Below are positions 33,351 to 41,583 of a stretch of DNA of 64,000 nucleotides, one piece after another. Location of the stretch: the NCBI GenBank assembly GCA_036563805.1, contig DATCLS010000039.1, forward strand, positions 38,234 to 102,233, written 5' to 3'. Below the pieces are notes generated by a model. It saw only the letters and a program-made list of their open reading frames with translations. It did not search any database and was not told where the DNA came from. Position numbers and translations under genes: made by a program. How positions within the stretch are numbered: position 1 is the first letter of the stretch; every line of letters begins with the position of its first letter. Source of the DNA: DATCLS01 sp036563805 (GTDB lineage Bacteria; Actinomycetota; Acidimicrobiia; Acidimicrobiales; VFJN01).

Positions 33351-34480
33351 GAGGGCGGCTCGACGCCGGTGGGGCCGCCGGCCCCGGTGCTGCCGCGGGT
33401 CGCGCCGGCGGAGGGGGACGCCGCGCCGGCCGACGCGCCGCCGGCGCCGTTGCCGTTGGGGGCGGGCGGGACCGGCTTGGCCGTGGCGTCCTGCGTGGGG
33501 GTGATGCGGGCCGCGGGCACGGTGGCCAGCAGCCGGTTGAGGATGTGGTCGACCTCGATGCCCTGGGCCAGCGCCTCGTACGACAGCACCAGCCGGTGGC
33601 CCAGCACCTCGGGGGCGACGTCGAACACGTCCTGGGGCAGGGCGTAGGTCCGGCGCCGCAGCAACGCCAGGGCCCGCGCCGCGGCCAGCAGGCCGAGGCT
33701 GGCCCGGGGCGAGGCGCCGTAGGACAGGAGCGGTTGCAGGTCGGCCATCCCGTAGCGCGCCGGGTCGCGGGTGGCGACGACCAGGTCGACGGCGTACTCC
33801 TGCACGCCGCGGTCGACGTAGACGGCGTTGCGGGCGGCCTTCTGGAGGCGGACCAGGTCGGACAGCGCGATCCGCTCGGTGGCCTCGGGCGGGTCGACGC
33901 CCATGCGCCGGACGATCTCCAGCTCCTCGGCGGGGGAGGGGTGGTCGATCACGACCTTCATCAGGAACCGGTCGCGCTGGGCCTCGGGCAGCGGATAGAC
34001 GCCGTCGGACTCGATCGGGTTCTGCGTGGCCACCACCATGAACGGCTCGGGCACCGGGTAGGTGGTGCCGCCGATCGAGACCTGGTGCTCGGCCATGACC
34101 TCGAGCAGCGCCGACTGGACCTTGGCCGGGGCCCGGTTGATCTCGTCGGCCAGCAGCAGGTTGACGAACACCGGGCCGAGCTCGACGTCGAACGACTCGG
34201 TCGAGGCCCGGTAGATGCGGGTGCCGGTGATGTCGGCCGGCAGCAGGTCCGGGGTGAACTGGATGCGGGCGAACGAGCCGCCGACGACGGTGGCGAGCGT
34301 CTCGGCCGCCAGCGTCTTGGCCAGGCCGGGCAGGCCCTCGAGGAGGACGTGGCCGCGGGCGAGGAGGGCCACCATGAGGCGCTCGACCAGGCGGTCCTGG
34401 CCGACGATCACCTTCTTGACCTCGAACAGGGCGTGCTCGAGGAGTGTGGCGTCGTCGGTGAGGGCGCGGGACTCGGTCAC
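33347..34480 (-). CDS. MoxR-family AAA+ ATPase
   Basis: This 377-aa ATPase has Walker A EGLPGLAKT (residues 48-56), Walker B LLLADEINRAP, and the sensor/arginine region QNPIESDGVYPLPEAQRDRF typical of MoxR/RavA proteins. A helical lid domain follows, and the last 40 residues are Ala/Gly/Pro-rich and variable. It heads an operon with DUF58 and VWA proteins and probably remodels or inserts cofactors into one of them. The start is GTG 34480, with TACCCT 6 nt before it, again a leaderless arrangement. Confidence 0.93.
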   Translation of the reverse strand: MTESRALTDDATLLEHALFEVKKVIVGQDRLVERLMVALLARGHVLLEGLPGLAKTLAAETLATVVGGSFARIQFTPDLLPADITGTRIYRASTESFDVELGPVFVNLLLADEINRAPAKVQSALLEVMAEHQVSIGGTTYPVPEPFMVVATQNPIESDGVYPLPEAQRDRFLMKVVIDHPSPAEELEIVRRMGVDPPEATERIALSDLVRLQKAARNAVYVDRGVQEYAVDLVVATRDPARYGMADLQPLLSYGASPRASLGLLAAARALALLRRRTYALPQDVFDVAPEVLGHRLVLSYEALAQGIEVDHILNRLLATVPAARITPTQDATAKPVPPAPNGNGAGGASAGAASPSAGATRGSTGAGGPTGVEPPS

Positions 34481-34486
34481 GCCCCG

Positions 34487-34492
34487 AGGGTA
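34487..34492 (-). promoter_or_regulatory. Putative -10 hexamer of moxR (leaderless)
   Basis: On the minus strand TACCCT ends 6 nt before GTG 34480. Confidence 0.45.
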
Positions 34493-34558
34493 CGACCGCA
34501 GCGTGCCCCGTCAACATCGGGGACTGCCCCGTATCCGGGCCCGGTCCCGGCGCGCCGG

Positions 34559-34564
34559 TAGGCT
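34559..34564 (+). promoter_or_regulatory. Putative -10 hexamer of ftsY
   Basis: TAGGCT ends 11 nt before ATG 34576, so the transcript would have at most a few leader bases. Confidence 0.4.
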
Positions 34565-34575
34565 CAGCCCTCACC

Positions 34576-35847
34576 ATGGAGATCGTCGTCCTCGTCGTCG
34601 CCATCGCTGCGGTCGCCCTGGCGGTGTGGGTCACCGCCGGCCTGGTGGTCACCCGCCGGCGGGAGCGCAGCATCGCCCTCGAGCCGCCGCCCGGCACCGA
34701 GGCCGCCCCCCGCCCGGCGGAGGCGCCCGCCGAGGAGGCCCCGGCCGCGGAGGCGCCGGAGGCCGCAGCCGAGGCGCCCGACGCCGCTGTCGCCGCGCCC
34801 GAGGCTCCGCCGGCCGCGCCTGAGGCCCCGCCGGCCCGGCCCAGCTTCCGCGACCGTCTGGCCAAGGCCCGGGGGGCGTTGAGCGGCTACATGTCGGCCA
34901 TCCGGTCCCGGAAGGTCGACGCCGAGACCTGGGACGAGCTGGAGGAGGCCCTGATCCTGGCCGACGTCGGGGTCACCACCACCGAGAAGATCCTGGGCGA
35001 GCTGCGGTCGGTGGCCGAGGCCGAGGGCATCACCGACCCCGACCAGCTGCTCGACCGGCTGAAGGCCCAGCTCAAGGCCGAGCTGGCGGCCGGCGACCGG
35101 TCCCTGCGGCTCGAAGCGGCCGCCGTCTCGCCCAACGGCCGCGGCGACGGCGCCGTCGGCGAGGGCGCGGCGGGCGCCGAGGTCTCCGAGGGTGGCGAGG
35201 GCGCGGCGGACGCCGCCGACGGCGGGGCCACCGGCCACCGCCCCGACGTGTGGCTGTTCGTCGGCGTCAACGGCGTCGGCAAGACGACGACGATCGGCAA
35301 GATCGCCCACCAGCAGCGGGCCCAGGGCCGCTCGGTGGTCATGGCCGCCGGCGACACGTTCCGGGCCGCGGCCGCCGAGCAGCTGGGGATGTGGGCCGAG
35401 CGCACCGGCGCCGACATCGTCCGCGGCTCCGAGGGCGGCGACCCGTCCTCGGTCGTCTACGACGCCGTTCAGCGCGCCGCCGCCCGCGGCCACCACCTGG
35501 TCCTGGGCGACACGGCCGGCCGCCTCCACACCAAGACCAACCTCATGGAGGAGCTGCGCAAGGTGCGCCGCGTCGCCGACCGCGACCCGGGCAACGTCAC
35601 CGAGGTGCTGCTCGTCCTCGACGCCACAACTGGCCAGAACGGCCTGGCCCAGGCCCGGCAGTTCGCCGAGGCCGTCGACCTGACCGGCGTGGTGCTCACC
35701 AAGCTCGACGGCTCGGCCAAGGGCGGGATCGCGCTCGCCATCCAGAAGGAGCTGGGCATCCCCATCAAGCTCGTCGGCCTCGGGGAGACTGTCGACGACC
35801 TGGTCGAGTTCGATCCGGACGAGTTCGTCGAAGCGCTCTTCGCGTGA
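34576..35847 (+). CDS. ftsY: Signal recognition particle receptor FtsY
   Basis: FtsY docks SRP-bound ribosomes at the membrane. The 423-aa protein has an N-terminal hydrophobic anchor (VLVVAIAAVALAVWVTAGLVV), an Ala/Pro/Glu-rich linker to about residue 90, and the N domain (RDRLAKARGALSGYMSAIRS). The GTPase domain has P-loop GVNGVGKTT from residue 230, DTFRAAAAEQL, DTAGRLHTKTNL and TKLDGSAKGG. A hydrophilic Gly/Glu insertion separates N and G domains at about residues 180-225. It is followed by a BON-domain gene and ffh. Function is secure. Confidence 0.95.
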   Translation: MEIVVLVVAIAAVALAVWVTAGLVVTRRRERSIALEPPPGTEAAPRPAEAPAEEAPAAEAPEAAAEAPDAAVAAPEAPPAAPEAPPARPSFRDRLAKARGALSGYMSAIRSRKVDAETWDELEEALILADVGVTTTEKILGELRSVAEAEGITDPDQLLDRLKAQLKAELAAGDRSLRLEAAAVSPNGRGDGAVGEGAAGAEVSEGGEGAADAADGGATGHRPDVWLFVGVNGVGKTTTIGKIAHQQRAQGRSVVMAAGDTFRAAAAEQLGMWAERTGADIVRGSEGGDPSSVVYDAVQRAAARGHHLVLGDTAGRLHTKTNLMEELRKVRRVADRDPGNVTEVLLVLDATTGQNGLAQARQFAEAVDLTGVVLTKLDGSAKGGIALAIQKELGIPIKLVGLGETVDDLVEFDPDEFVEALFA

Positions 35848-35858
35848 CGGGAGGTCGC

Positions 35859-36335
35859 ATGTTGCTCCGCACGATCCTGCTCCCCGCCCGGCTGACCATC
35901 GGGGTCGGCAAGCTGTCGGCCAAGTCGGGCTACAAGGCGGGCCGGGCCTCCGTCGTCGGCACGTACCGGGCCGGGCGCGCCCTCGGCTATCGGCGCATGG
36001 CGACCCTGGCGCTGGGCATCGGCATCGGCCTGCTCATCGCCCCGATGTCGGGCCAGGAGCTGCGCGACCAGCTCCGGCGGGCCTGGGAGCAGCGGCGGGG
36101 CGCCGACCCCGACGACGTCATCGCCGACCGGGTCCGCCACGAGCTGTCGCACTCGCCCCGCACCTGGCACCTGCCCCAGCCGGCGGTCGAGGTGGTGGGC
36201 GGCCGGGCCGTCCTCACCGGCTCCGCCCCCCACGAGACCGGCAAGCAGGAGATCGAGCGCGTGGCCGCCGCCGTCGACGGCGTGGCCGACGTCGACAACC
36301 GGCTCGTGGTCGGCGGCTCCGGCGACGGCCGGTAG
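35859..36335 (+). CDS. BON-domain membrane-associated protein
   Basis: This 158-aa protein starts MLLRTILLPARLTIGVGKLS and has a hydrophobic segment, MATLALGIGIGLLIAPMSGQ, resembling YtxH-type anchors. Its C-terminal half looks like a BON domain (VEVVGGRAVLTGSAPHETGK ... VDGVADVDNRLVVG), which binds phospholipid or interfaces in periplasmic and osmotic-stress proteins. It lies 11 bp after ftsY with a GGGAGG ribosome-binding site. It may be co-transcribed with ftsY, though a functional link to SRP is not known. Confidence 0.75.
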   Translation: MLLRTILLPARLTIGVGKLSAKSGYKAGRASVVGTYRAGRALGYRRMATLALGIGIGLLIAPMSGQELRDQLRRAWEQRRGADPDDVIADRVRHELSHSPRTWHLPQPAVEVVGGRAVLTGSAPHETGKQEIERVAAAVDGVADVDNRLVVGGSGDGR

Positions 36336-36404
36336 GCCGACAGGCGGGGCGGTCGCCCCGCTGGGCGTGTCCGCCCGTCCGGTCTTGGCGGCGGGCCGAC
36401 ACTC

Positions 36405-36410
36405 TAAGCT
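36405..36410 (+). promoter_or_regulatory. Putative -10 hexamer of ffh (leaderless)
   Basis: TAAGCT ends 9 nt before ATG 36420. Confidence 0.5.
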
Positions 36411-36419
36411 GGAACGATC

Positions 36420-37835
36420 ATGTTCGAGTCGCTGTCCGAACGCTTCGAGGGCATCTTCCAGCGGCTGCGCAGCAAGGGGACCTTGCGCGAGTCCGATGTC
36501 GACGAGGTCCTCCGCGAGATCCGCATCGCCCTCCTCGAGGCCGACGTCAACTTCGTGGTCGTCAAGGCCATGCTCGCTCGCATCCGCGAGCGGGCGGTGG
36601 GCGAGCGCATCCACGAGGCGCTGAACCCGGCCCAGCAGGTCATCAAGCTGGTCAACGAGGCCCTGGTCGAGGCGCTCGGCGGCGAGACGATCCGCATCAC
36701 CTACGCCCCGCGCCCGCCGACCGTTGTCCTCATGGCCGGCCTCCAGGGCTCGGGCAAGACGACCACCGCGGCCAAGCTCGCCCGGTGGTTCCGCCAGCAG
36801 GGTCGCAGCCCGCTGCTGGTGGGCGCCGACCTCCAGCGGCCCGCCGCCGTCGAGCAGCTGCGCACGATGGGCGAGCGGGTGAACACGCCGGTGTTCAGCC
36901 AGCCGGGAGACCCGGTCGCCACCGCCCGGGCGGGCGTCGAGGAGGCCCGCCGCCTGGGCCGCGACGTCTGCATCGTCGACACCGCCGGCCGCCTGGCCAT
37001 CGACGCCGAGATGATGGAACAGGTCCGGCGCATCTCCGAGGCCACCCAGCCGCACTACACGTTCCTGGTCGTCGACGCCATGACCGGCCAGGACGCGGTC
37101 ACGGTGGCCGAGTCGTTCGACGCCACCCTGGCCCTCGACGCCGTCATCCTCACCAAGCTCGACGGCGACGCCCGGGGCGGCGCCGCCCTCTCGGTGAAGG
37201 AGGTCGTCGGCAAGCCGATCGCCTTCGCCTCCACGGGCGAGAAGGTCGAGGATTTCGACCTGTTCCACCCCGACCGGCTGGCCAGCCGCATCCTCGGCAT
37301 GGGCGACGTGCTCACGCTGATCGAGAAGGCGGAGCAGGTCTACGAGAAGGACCAGGCCGAGGAGGCCGCCTCCAAGCTGGTCGAGGGGCGGTTCACGCTC
37401 GAGGACTTCCTCGAGCAGCTGCAGCAGGTCCGCAAGATGGGGCCGCTGCAAAACCTCATGGGCATGATGCCCGGCATGCCCAAGGAGCTCCGCAACGCGG
37501 AGGTCGACGAGCGCCAGCTGGGCAAGGTCGAGGCGATCATCCGGTCGATGACCCCGGCCGAGCGCATCGACCCGACGATCATCGACGGCTCCCGCCGCAC
37601 CCGCATCGCCAAGGGCAGCGGCACGCAGCCGTCCGACGTCAGCCAGCTGGTCAAGCAGTTCCGCGAGATGCAGAAGCTCATGAAGCGCATGCCTGGCCTC
37701 CCCGGCGTCGGTCGGGGCGGCCGTGGCGGGCGCAAGAAGGGCAAGAAGGGCCGCAAGGGCGGCGGCCGGGTCACGCCCCCCGGCGGTGGCCGCGTCACCC
37801 CCAAGCAGCCCTTCACCCTCCCCGGGCTCAAGTAG
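36420..37835 (+). CDS. ffh: Signal recognition particle protein Ffh (SRP54)
   Basis: Ffh binds signal sequences and 4.5S RNA and targets nascent membrane proteins to FtsY. The 471-aa protein has the N domain (MFESLSERFEGIFQRLRSKG), the GTPase domain with GLQGSGKTT from residue 107, DLQRPAAVEQL, DTAGR and TKLDGDARGG, and the methionine-rich M domain (MGPLQNLMGMMPGMP). The last 40 residues are a basic Gly/Lys tail (GRKKGKKGRKGGGR) that may add RNA contacts. The SRP RNA gene itself was not found in this window. Confidence 0.96.
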   Translation: MFESLSERFEGIFQRLRSKGTLRESDVDEVLREIRIALLEADVNFVVVKAMLARIRERAVGERIHEALNPAQQVIKLVNEALVEALGGETIRITYAPRPPTVVLMAGLQGSGKTTTAAKLARWFRQQGRSPLLVGADLQRPAAVEQLRTMGERVNTPVFSQPGDPVATARAGVEEARRLGRDVCIVDTAGRLAIDAEMMEQVRRISEATQPHYTFLVVDAMTGQDAVTVAESFDATLALDAVILTKLDGDARGGAALSVKEVVGKPIAFASTGEKVEDFDLFHPDRLASRILGMGDVLTLIEKAEQVYEKDQAEEAASKLVEGRFTLEDFLEQLQQVRKMGPLQNLMGMMPGMPKELRNAEVDERQLGKVEAIIRSMTPAERIDPTIIDGSRRTRIAKGSGTQPSDVSQLVKQFREMQKLMKRMPGLPGVGRGGRGGRKKGKKGRKGGGRVTPPGGGRVTPKQPFTLPGLK

Positions 37836-37926
37836 CCTGATCACGTCCCTGGTTTGAAAGGTCGTCGCCGGCCGCGCGCATCATCTTCGGTCGCGCCCGG
37901 CGCCCCCCTCACGAAAGAAGAGACTC

Positions 37927-38244
37927 TTGGCCGTCAAGCTCCGCCTCATGCGGATGGGTAAGAAGAAGCAGCCGACCTACCGTGTCGTCGCGGCCGACTC
38001 CCGGTCGCCCCGCGACGGGCGGTTCATCGAGATCGTGGGCATCTACGACCCACGGCGTGAGCCGTCGACCGTCCGCATCGACAACGACAAGGCCGTCGAC
38101 TGGCTGCGCAAGGGCGCCCAGCCGACAGAGCCGGTCCGCAAGCTGCTCGAGATCTCCGGCGCCTGGGAGTCGTTCACCGGCAAGCCGTCGTCGCGCTCGG
38201 CGGCGAACGCCGGCGCCGGCACGGGCTCCAAGGACGACGGGTGA
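37927..38244 (+). CDS. rpsP: 30S ribosomal protein bS16
   Basis: The 105-aa protein begins MAVKLRLMRMGKKKQPTYRV, the bS16 N-terminus, and has RFIEIVGIYDPR. A variable Ala/Gly/Ser tail follows the conserved region. The start is TTG 37927, justified by the invariant N-terminus; GAAAGAAGAGA precedes it. The gene heads rpsP-khpA-rimM-trmD, each overlapping the next by a few bases. A TAGCCT that includes the ffh stop codon (37833-37838) may serve as the promoter of this operon. Confidence 0.96.
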   Translation: MAVKLRLMRMGKKKQPTYRVVAADSRSPRDGRFIEIVGIYDPRREPSTVRIDNDKAVDWLRKGAQPTEPVRKLLEISGAWESFTGKPSSRSAANAGAGTGSKDDG

Positions 38245-38525
38245 CCGACATCGCCGAGTCGGCCGACGCCTCGGGTGCGTCCGAGGTCCCGATCGCGCAC
38301 AAGGTCCTCGAGCACCTTGTCACCTCGCTGGTCGAGGACACCGACGCGGTGCGCATCGAGGAGGGTCGGGGCCGGTCGCTGCCCCGGCTCACCGTGCGCG
38401 TCGGCCGCGCCGACATGGGCCGGGTGATCGGTAAGCGGGGGCGGGTGGCGCAGGCCATCCGCACCGTGGTCCGTGCCGCGGCCGTGCGCGACGGCACCGA
38501 CGTCGAGGTCGAGTTCGAAGATTGA
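38241..38525 (+). CDS. khpA: KH-domain RNA-binding protein
   Basis: This 94-aa protein is the KhpA/YlqC type, with one KH domain and the RNA-binding GxxG loop in GRVIGKRGRVAQAIRTVVRA. KhpA, often paired with KhpB/Jag, binds many RNAs and affects growth and cell division in Gram-positive bacteria. It starts at GTG 38241, overlapping the rpsP stop (GTGA), and ends overlapping rimM (TTGA). The rpsP-khpA-rimM-trmD order is conserved and links it to ribosome maturation. Confidence 0.93.
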   Translation: MTDIAESADASGASEVPIAHKVLEHLVTSLVEDTDAVRIEEGRGRSLPRLTVRVGRADMGRVIGKRGRVAQAIRTVVRAAAVRDGTDVEVEFED

Positions 38526-39013
38526 GCCCCGCCGGGCGGGCCCAGCACCGGGGCCGGCTCCTCGACGTCGGGCAGATCAGCCGGCCCCACGGCGTGCGCG
38601 GCGAGGTCGTCGTCCGGCTCACGACCGACCGCCACGAGCGCTTGGCCCCCGGGTCCGTCCTGTACACCGACGCCGGCGAGCTGGTCGTCGCCCGCTCCCG
38701 GCGCCACCAGGACCGCTGGATCGTCGCCTTCGAGGGCCACGACACCCGCAACGCGGCCGAGGCTCTCCGGGGCCGCGTCCTGCGGGCCGAGCCGCTCGAC
38801 GACCCCGACGAGCTGTGGGTGCACGAGCTGGTGGGCTCCCGCGTCGAGACCGTGGCCGGCGAGCAGGTGGGCACCTGCGTGGCGGTCATGGCCAACCCCG
38901 CCGCCGACCTGCTCGAGCTCGACACCGGGGCGCTCGTGCCCGTCGTGTTCGTCGTCGACCACGAGCGCGGCCGCGTGACCATCGACCCGCCCGACGGCCT
39001 GTTCGACCTGTGA
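38522..39013 (+). CDS. rimM: Ribosome maturation factor RimM
   Basis: RimM helps assemble the 30S head and binds uS19. The 163-aa protein shows the N-terminal domain motif GRLLDVGQISRPHGVRGEVV and the PRC-barrel half with ELWVHELVGSRVE and PAADLLELDTG. The start is TTG 38522 overlapping the khpA stop. The stop overlaps a possible GTG of trmD. Length is normal for the family. It is a member of the translationally coupled rpsP-trmD operon. Confidence 0.94.
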   Translation: MSPAGRAQHRGRLLDVGQISRPHGVRGEVVVRLTTDRHERLAPGSVLYTDAGELVVARSRRHQDRWIVAFEGHDTRNAAEALRGRVLRAEPLDDPDELWVHELVGSRVETVAGEQVGTCVAVMANPAADLLELDTGALVPVVFVVDHERGRVTIDPPDGLFDL

Positions 39014-39039
39014 CGGGGGAGAGGGCGGACCGCCACACC

Positions 39040-39843
39040 ATGCGCATCGACGTCTTCACGATCTTCCCCGACATGGTCGACGACTTCGCCGGCCGGAGCC
39101 TTCTGGGCAAGGCCCGGGCCGCCGGGACGCTCGACATCCGGGTCCACGACCTGCGGTCGTGTGCCACCGACCCCCACCGGTCCGTCGACGACGCGCCGTT
39201 CGGCGGCGGGGCCGGGATGGTCCTCATGCCCGAGCCGCTGTTCGCCGCGGTCGAGGCCGTCGACCCGCCGCGGCCGCTCTACTACCTGAGCCCCGCCGGG
39301 CGCCGGTTCGACCAGTCCGTGGCCCGCGAGCTGGCCGCCCTCGACGGGTTCAGCCTGCTGTGCGGCCGCTACGAGGGCGTCGACGAGCGCGTCCGCCAGC
39401 ACCTGTGCGACGGCGAGCTGTCGATCGGCGACTACGTCCTGGCCGGCGGCGAGGTCGCCGCCATGGTCGTCATCGAGGCGGTGGGCCGGCTCGTGCCCGG
39501 CGTGATGGGCAACCAGGCCTCCGCCGAGGACGAGTCGTTCAGCCCGGGCAGCTCCGGCCTGCTCGAGTACCCCCACTACACCCGGCCGGCCAACTTCCGG
39601 GGGTGGGAGGTGCCCGCGGTGCTGCGGTCGGGTGACCACGGCCGCATCGCGCGCTGGCGACGGGCCCAGGCGCTGCGGCGCACCCTGCGGCACCGGCCCG
39701 ACCTGATCGAGGCCCGCGGCGGCCTCACCGCCGAGGACGAGGCCCTGCTCGCCGAGTTCGGCGAGGAGGACCCTGATGGGGGCGCCGAGCCCCCTGGCGA
39801 GGGCTCCCGTGACCAGGGCCCCGGCGGGGCAGGCGCACCGTGA
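39040..39843 (+). CDS. trmD: tRNA (guanine(37)-N(1))-methyltransferase
   Basis: TrmD methylates G37 next to the anticodon and prevents frameshifts. The 267-aa protein starts MRIDVFTIFPDMVDDF. It has the knotted SPOUT-fold motifs GGGAGMVLMPEPLF, LLCGRYEGVDERVRQHL and SIGDYVLAGGE. ATG 39040 gives the classical N-terminus; GTG 39010, overlapping the rimM stop as GTGA, would add ten residues and cannot be excluded. The C-terminus has an extra acidic/glycine-rich tail of about 25 residues. Identification is secure. Confidence 0.95.
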   Translation: MRIDVFTIFPDMVDDFAGRSLLGKARAAGTLDIRVHDLRSCATDPHRSVDDAPFGGGAGMVLMPEPLFAAVEAVDPPRPLYYLSPAGRRFDQSVARELAALDGFSLLCGRYEGVDERVRQHLCDGELSIGDYVLAGGEVAAMVVIEAVGRLVPGVMGNQASAEDESFSPGSSGLLEYPHYTRPANFRGWEVPAVLRSGDHGRIARWRRAQALRRTLRHRPDLIEARGGLTAEDEALLAEFGEEDPDGGAEPPGEGSRDQGPGGAGAP

Positions 39844-39923
39844 CCTGCGCTTTGTGCGAGCCTCGTCGGCGGGGCTAGCATCGTACGTCCGCACCACGAC
39901 GCCCTCCCCCGGAGCGACGCGCC

Positions 39924-40271
39924 ATGCATTCCACCGATCTCGTCGATCAGACCAGCCTGCGCACCGATGTCCCGGCCTTCGGCCCCGGCGACACCGTCAA
40001 GGTGCACGTGCGCGTGGTGGAGGGGCAGAAGGAGCGCATCCAGGTGTTCCAGGGCGTCGTGATCGCCCGCTCGGGCTCCGGCGTCCGCGAGACGTTCACG
40101 GTCCGCAAGGTGAGCTACGGCGTGGGCGTCGAGCGCACCTTCCCGCTCCATGCGCCCACCATCGCCAAGATCGAGGTCGTCACCCGCGGTGACGTCCGGC
40201 GGGCCAAGCTCTACTACCTGCGCGACCGCATCGGTAAGGCCGCCAAGGTCAAGGAGAAGCGCGAGGGCTGA
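39924..40271 (+). CDS. rplS: 50S ribosomal protein bL19
   Basis: The 115-aa product has the bL19 sequence FGPGDTVKVHVRVVEGQKER, QVFQGVVIARSGSGVRETFT and the C-terminal RRAKLYYLRDRIGKAAK. bL19 lies at the 30S-50S interface. A TAGCAT hexamer at 39876-39881 suggests a separate promoter with a leader of about 36 nt, in addition to read-through from trmD. In most actinobacteria lepB and rnhB follow rplS; here a DUF2469 gene comes next. Confidence 0.97.
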   Translation: MHSTDLVDQTSLRTDVPAFGPGDTVKVHVRVVEGQKERIQVFQGVVIARSGSGVRETFTVRKVSYGVGVERTFPLHAPTIAKIEVVTRGDVRRAKLYYLRDRIGKAAKVKEKREG

Positions 40272-40323
40272 GGCCCTCGGCGCTCTTCCGATCGCCGTCC
40301 CTGGCCCCTCGGTGGCCTCGGTC

Positions 40324-40346
40324 TCCGGTCCCGCGAGCGGACCGGA
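40324..40346 (+). terminator. Hairpin after rplS
   Basis: TCCGGTCC pairs with GGACCGGA around a 7-nt loop, 52 bp past the rplS stop and before the DUF2469 promoter. It is followed by TCGGTTTCG, only a weak T-rich tail. Confidence 0.45.
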
Positions 40347-40441
40347 TCGGTTTCGCCCGTCCCGGTCTCGACGCCCCCGGTTCCGACCCCCTTTGGCGGC
40401 GGCGCGGCGACGGCCCGTGCGGTCGCCGTCGGCTGGGACGC

Positions 40442-40447
40442 TAGGGT
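40442..40447 (+). promoter_or_regulatory. Putative -10 hexamer of the DUF2469 gene (leaderless)
   Basis: TAGGGT ends 7 nt before ATG 40455. This argues for that start over the GTG at 40446, which lies within the hexamer. Confidence 0.5.
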
Positions 40448-40454
40448 GCGGCCG

Positions 40455-40748
40455 ATGAGCAGTGAGGACCTCGAGCGCTACGAGGCCGACATCGAGCTCC
40501 AGCTCTACAAGGAGTACAAGGACGTCTGTCCGATGTTCTCCTACGTCGTCGAGACCGAGCGACGGTTCTACCTCGCCAACGAGGTCACCCAGACCGTGCG
40601 CGAGCAGGGTGGCCGGGCCTTCATCGAGCTCGAGCTCAACGACGCCTGGGTGTGGGACATGTACCGCACCAGCCGGTTCGTGCAGTCCGTGCGGATCGTC
40701 ACGTTCAAGGACGTGAACGTCGAGGAGCTCCCGAAGAGCGAACTCTGA
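40455..40748 (+). CDS. DUF2469 protein (actinobacterial, Rv2901c-like)
   Basis: This 97-aa acidic protein, MSSEDLERYEADIELQLYKE followed by YKDVCPMFSYVVETERRFYLAN, is the highly conserved actinobacterial DUF2469 protein. It is encoded in the rplS-lepB-rnhB-DUF2469-yraN-comM-dprA neighbourhood of mycobacteria and streptomycetes. Its function is unknown. It is a useful taxonomic signal for Actinobacteria. It is followed by yraN after 16 bp. lepB and rnhB are missing between it and rplS. Confidence 0.93.
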   Translation: MSSEDLERYEADIELQLYKEYKDVCPMFSYVVETERRFYLANEVTQTVREQGGRAFIELELNDAWVWDMYRTSRFVQSVRIVTFKDVNVEELPKSEL

Positions 40749-40764
40749 GCGAGGGGAGCGCAGT

Positions 40765-41226
40765 ATGGGGCCGCGTCGCAAGGCGTCGGCGCCAGGCCGC
40801 CCGACGGGGCCGGAGCCGGGTTGGGTGTCGGGTTCGGTGTCGGGTTCGGCGTCCGATCCCGTGCCGCACCGCCAGCGGGTCGGCGTAGCCGGCGAGCGCT
40901 TGGCCGCCGCCTGGTACCGGGCGGCGGGCTACGACGTCGTGGCCCGCAACTGGCGGTGCCGCGAGGGCGAGATCGACCTGGTCGTCCGCCGGCCGGGCGA
41001 GCTGGTGTTCTGCGAGGTGAAGGCCCGCACGTCCGGGCGGTTCGGCGCGCCGGCCGAGGCCGTCACCGCCGCCAAGCGGCGCCGGTTACGGGCGCTGGCG
41101 GCGCAGTACCTGGCGTCGGCCGAGGTCGAGGCCGCTGGTCCCGGGGCCCGGCGGGGCGACGCCATCCGCTTCGACGTCGCCGCCGTCGCCGGCGGACGCA
41201 TCGAGGTGATCGAGGGGGCGTTCTGA
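40765..41226 (+). CDS. yraN: UPF0102 / YraN family endonuclease-like protein
   Basis: This 153-aa protein has an unstructured N-terminal 30 residues, then the family core GVAGERLAAAWYRAAGYDVV, NWRCREGEIDLVVRRPGELVF and CEVKARTSGRFGAPAEAV. The E-x-D ... E-V-K pattern is the restriction-endonuclease-like active site. YraN proteins are widespread and linked by context to DNA uptake and Holliday-junction processing (comM, dprA); the biochemical role is not settled. It follows DUF2469 as in mycobacteria. Confidence 0.9.
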   Translation: MGPRRKASAPGRPTGPEPGWVSGSVSGSASDPVPHRQRVGVAGERLAAAWYRAAGYDVVARNWRCREGEIDLVVRRPGELVFCEVKARTSGRFGAPAEAVTAAKRRRLRALAAQYLASAEVEAAGPGARRGDAIRFDVAAVAGGRIEVIEGAF

Positions 41227-41269
41227 GCGGTGCGCGCCGGCCCGACACTTGCCGGCCGCCTGCGCCGTC

Positions 41270-41380
41270 CTAGCCGAAGGCCGCCCAGGCCACCAGCGCC
41301 GCGCACACGACGAGGGCGGCGGCCACCATCAGGTAGTCGGCGTACGACCGGCGGTGCTGGCGGAACGGGTTGAAGCCCAC
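41270..41380 (-). CDS. Small single-pass membrane protein, 36 aa
   Basis: The minus-strand reading frame from GTG 41380 encodes MGFNPFRQHRRSYADYLMVA plus a further 16 hydrophobic residues ending WAAFG. A short basic head precedes one transmembrane helix. A GATACT hexamer lies 6 nt before the start, fitting the leaderless pattern. The head MGFNPFR looks like a motif I associate with small actinobacterial membrane proteins, but I cannot confirm homologues without a search. It is transcribed against yraN and comM. Confidence 0.6.
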   Translation of the reverse strand: MGFNPFRQHRRSYADYLMVAAALVVCAALVAWAAFG

Positions 41381-41421
41381 GGCGCCAGTATCGCCCCTTT
41401 CGGCGGGGGGGACGGGGCGGC

Positions 41422-41427
41422 TACAGT
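41422..41427 (+). promoter_or_regulatory. Possible comM promoter
   Basis: TACAGT lies 156 nt before comM. The intervening leader holds a small stem CTCAC/GTGAG (around 41429-41446). Confidence 0.3.
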
Positions 41428-41583
41428 GCTCTCACGCACCTGTGAGGGTTGTGGGTGTCTTCTAGTAGATCTCACGCTGGGTGACTGCCGGCCCTCGGGA
41501 GCGGATCGCTCGGGCCCGCTGCGGCTCCTCGCCGTGCCGGGCCGTGCCCTCGCTGCCGATCCGCCTGCCGTGAGGAGGGCCCC

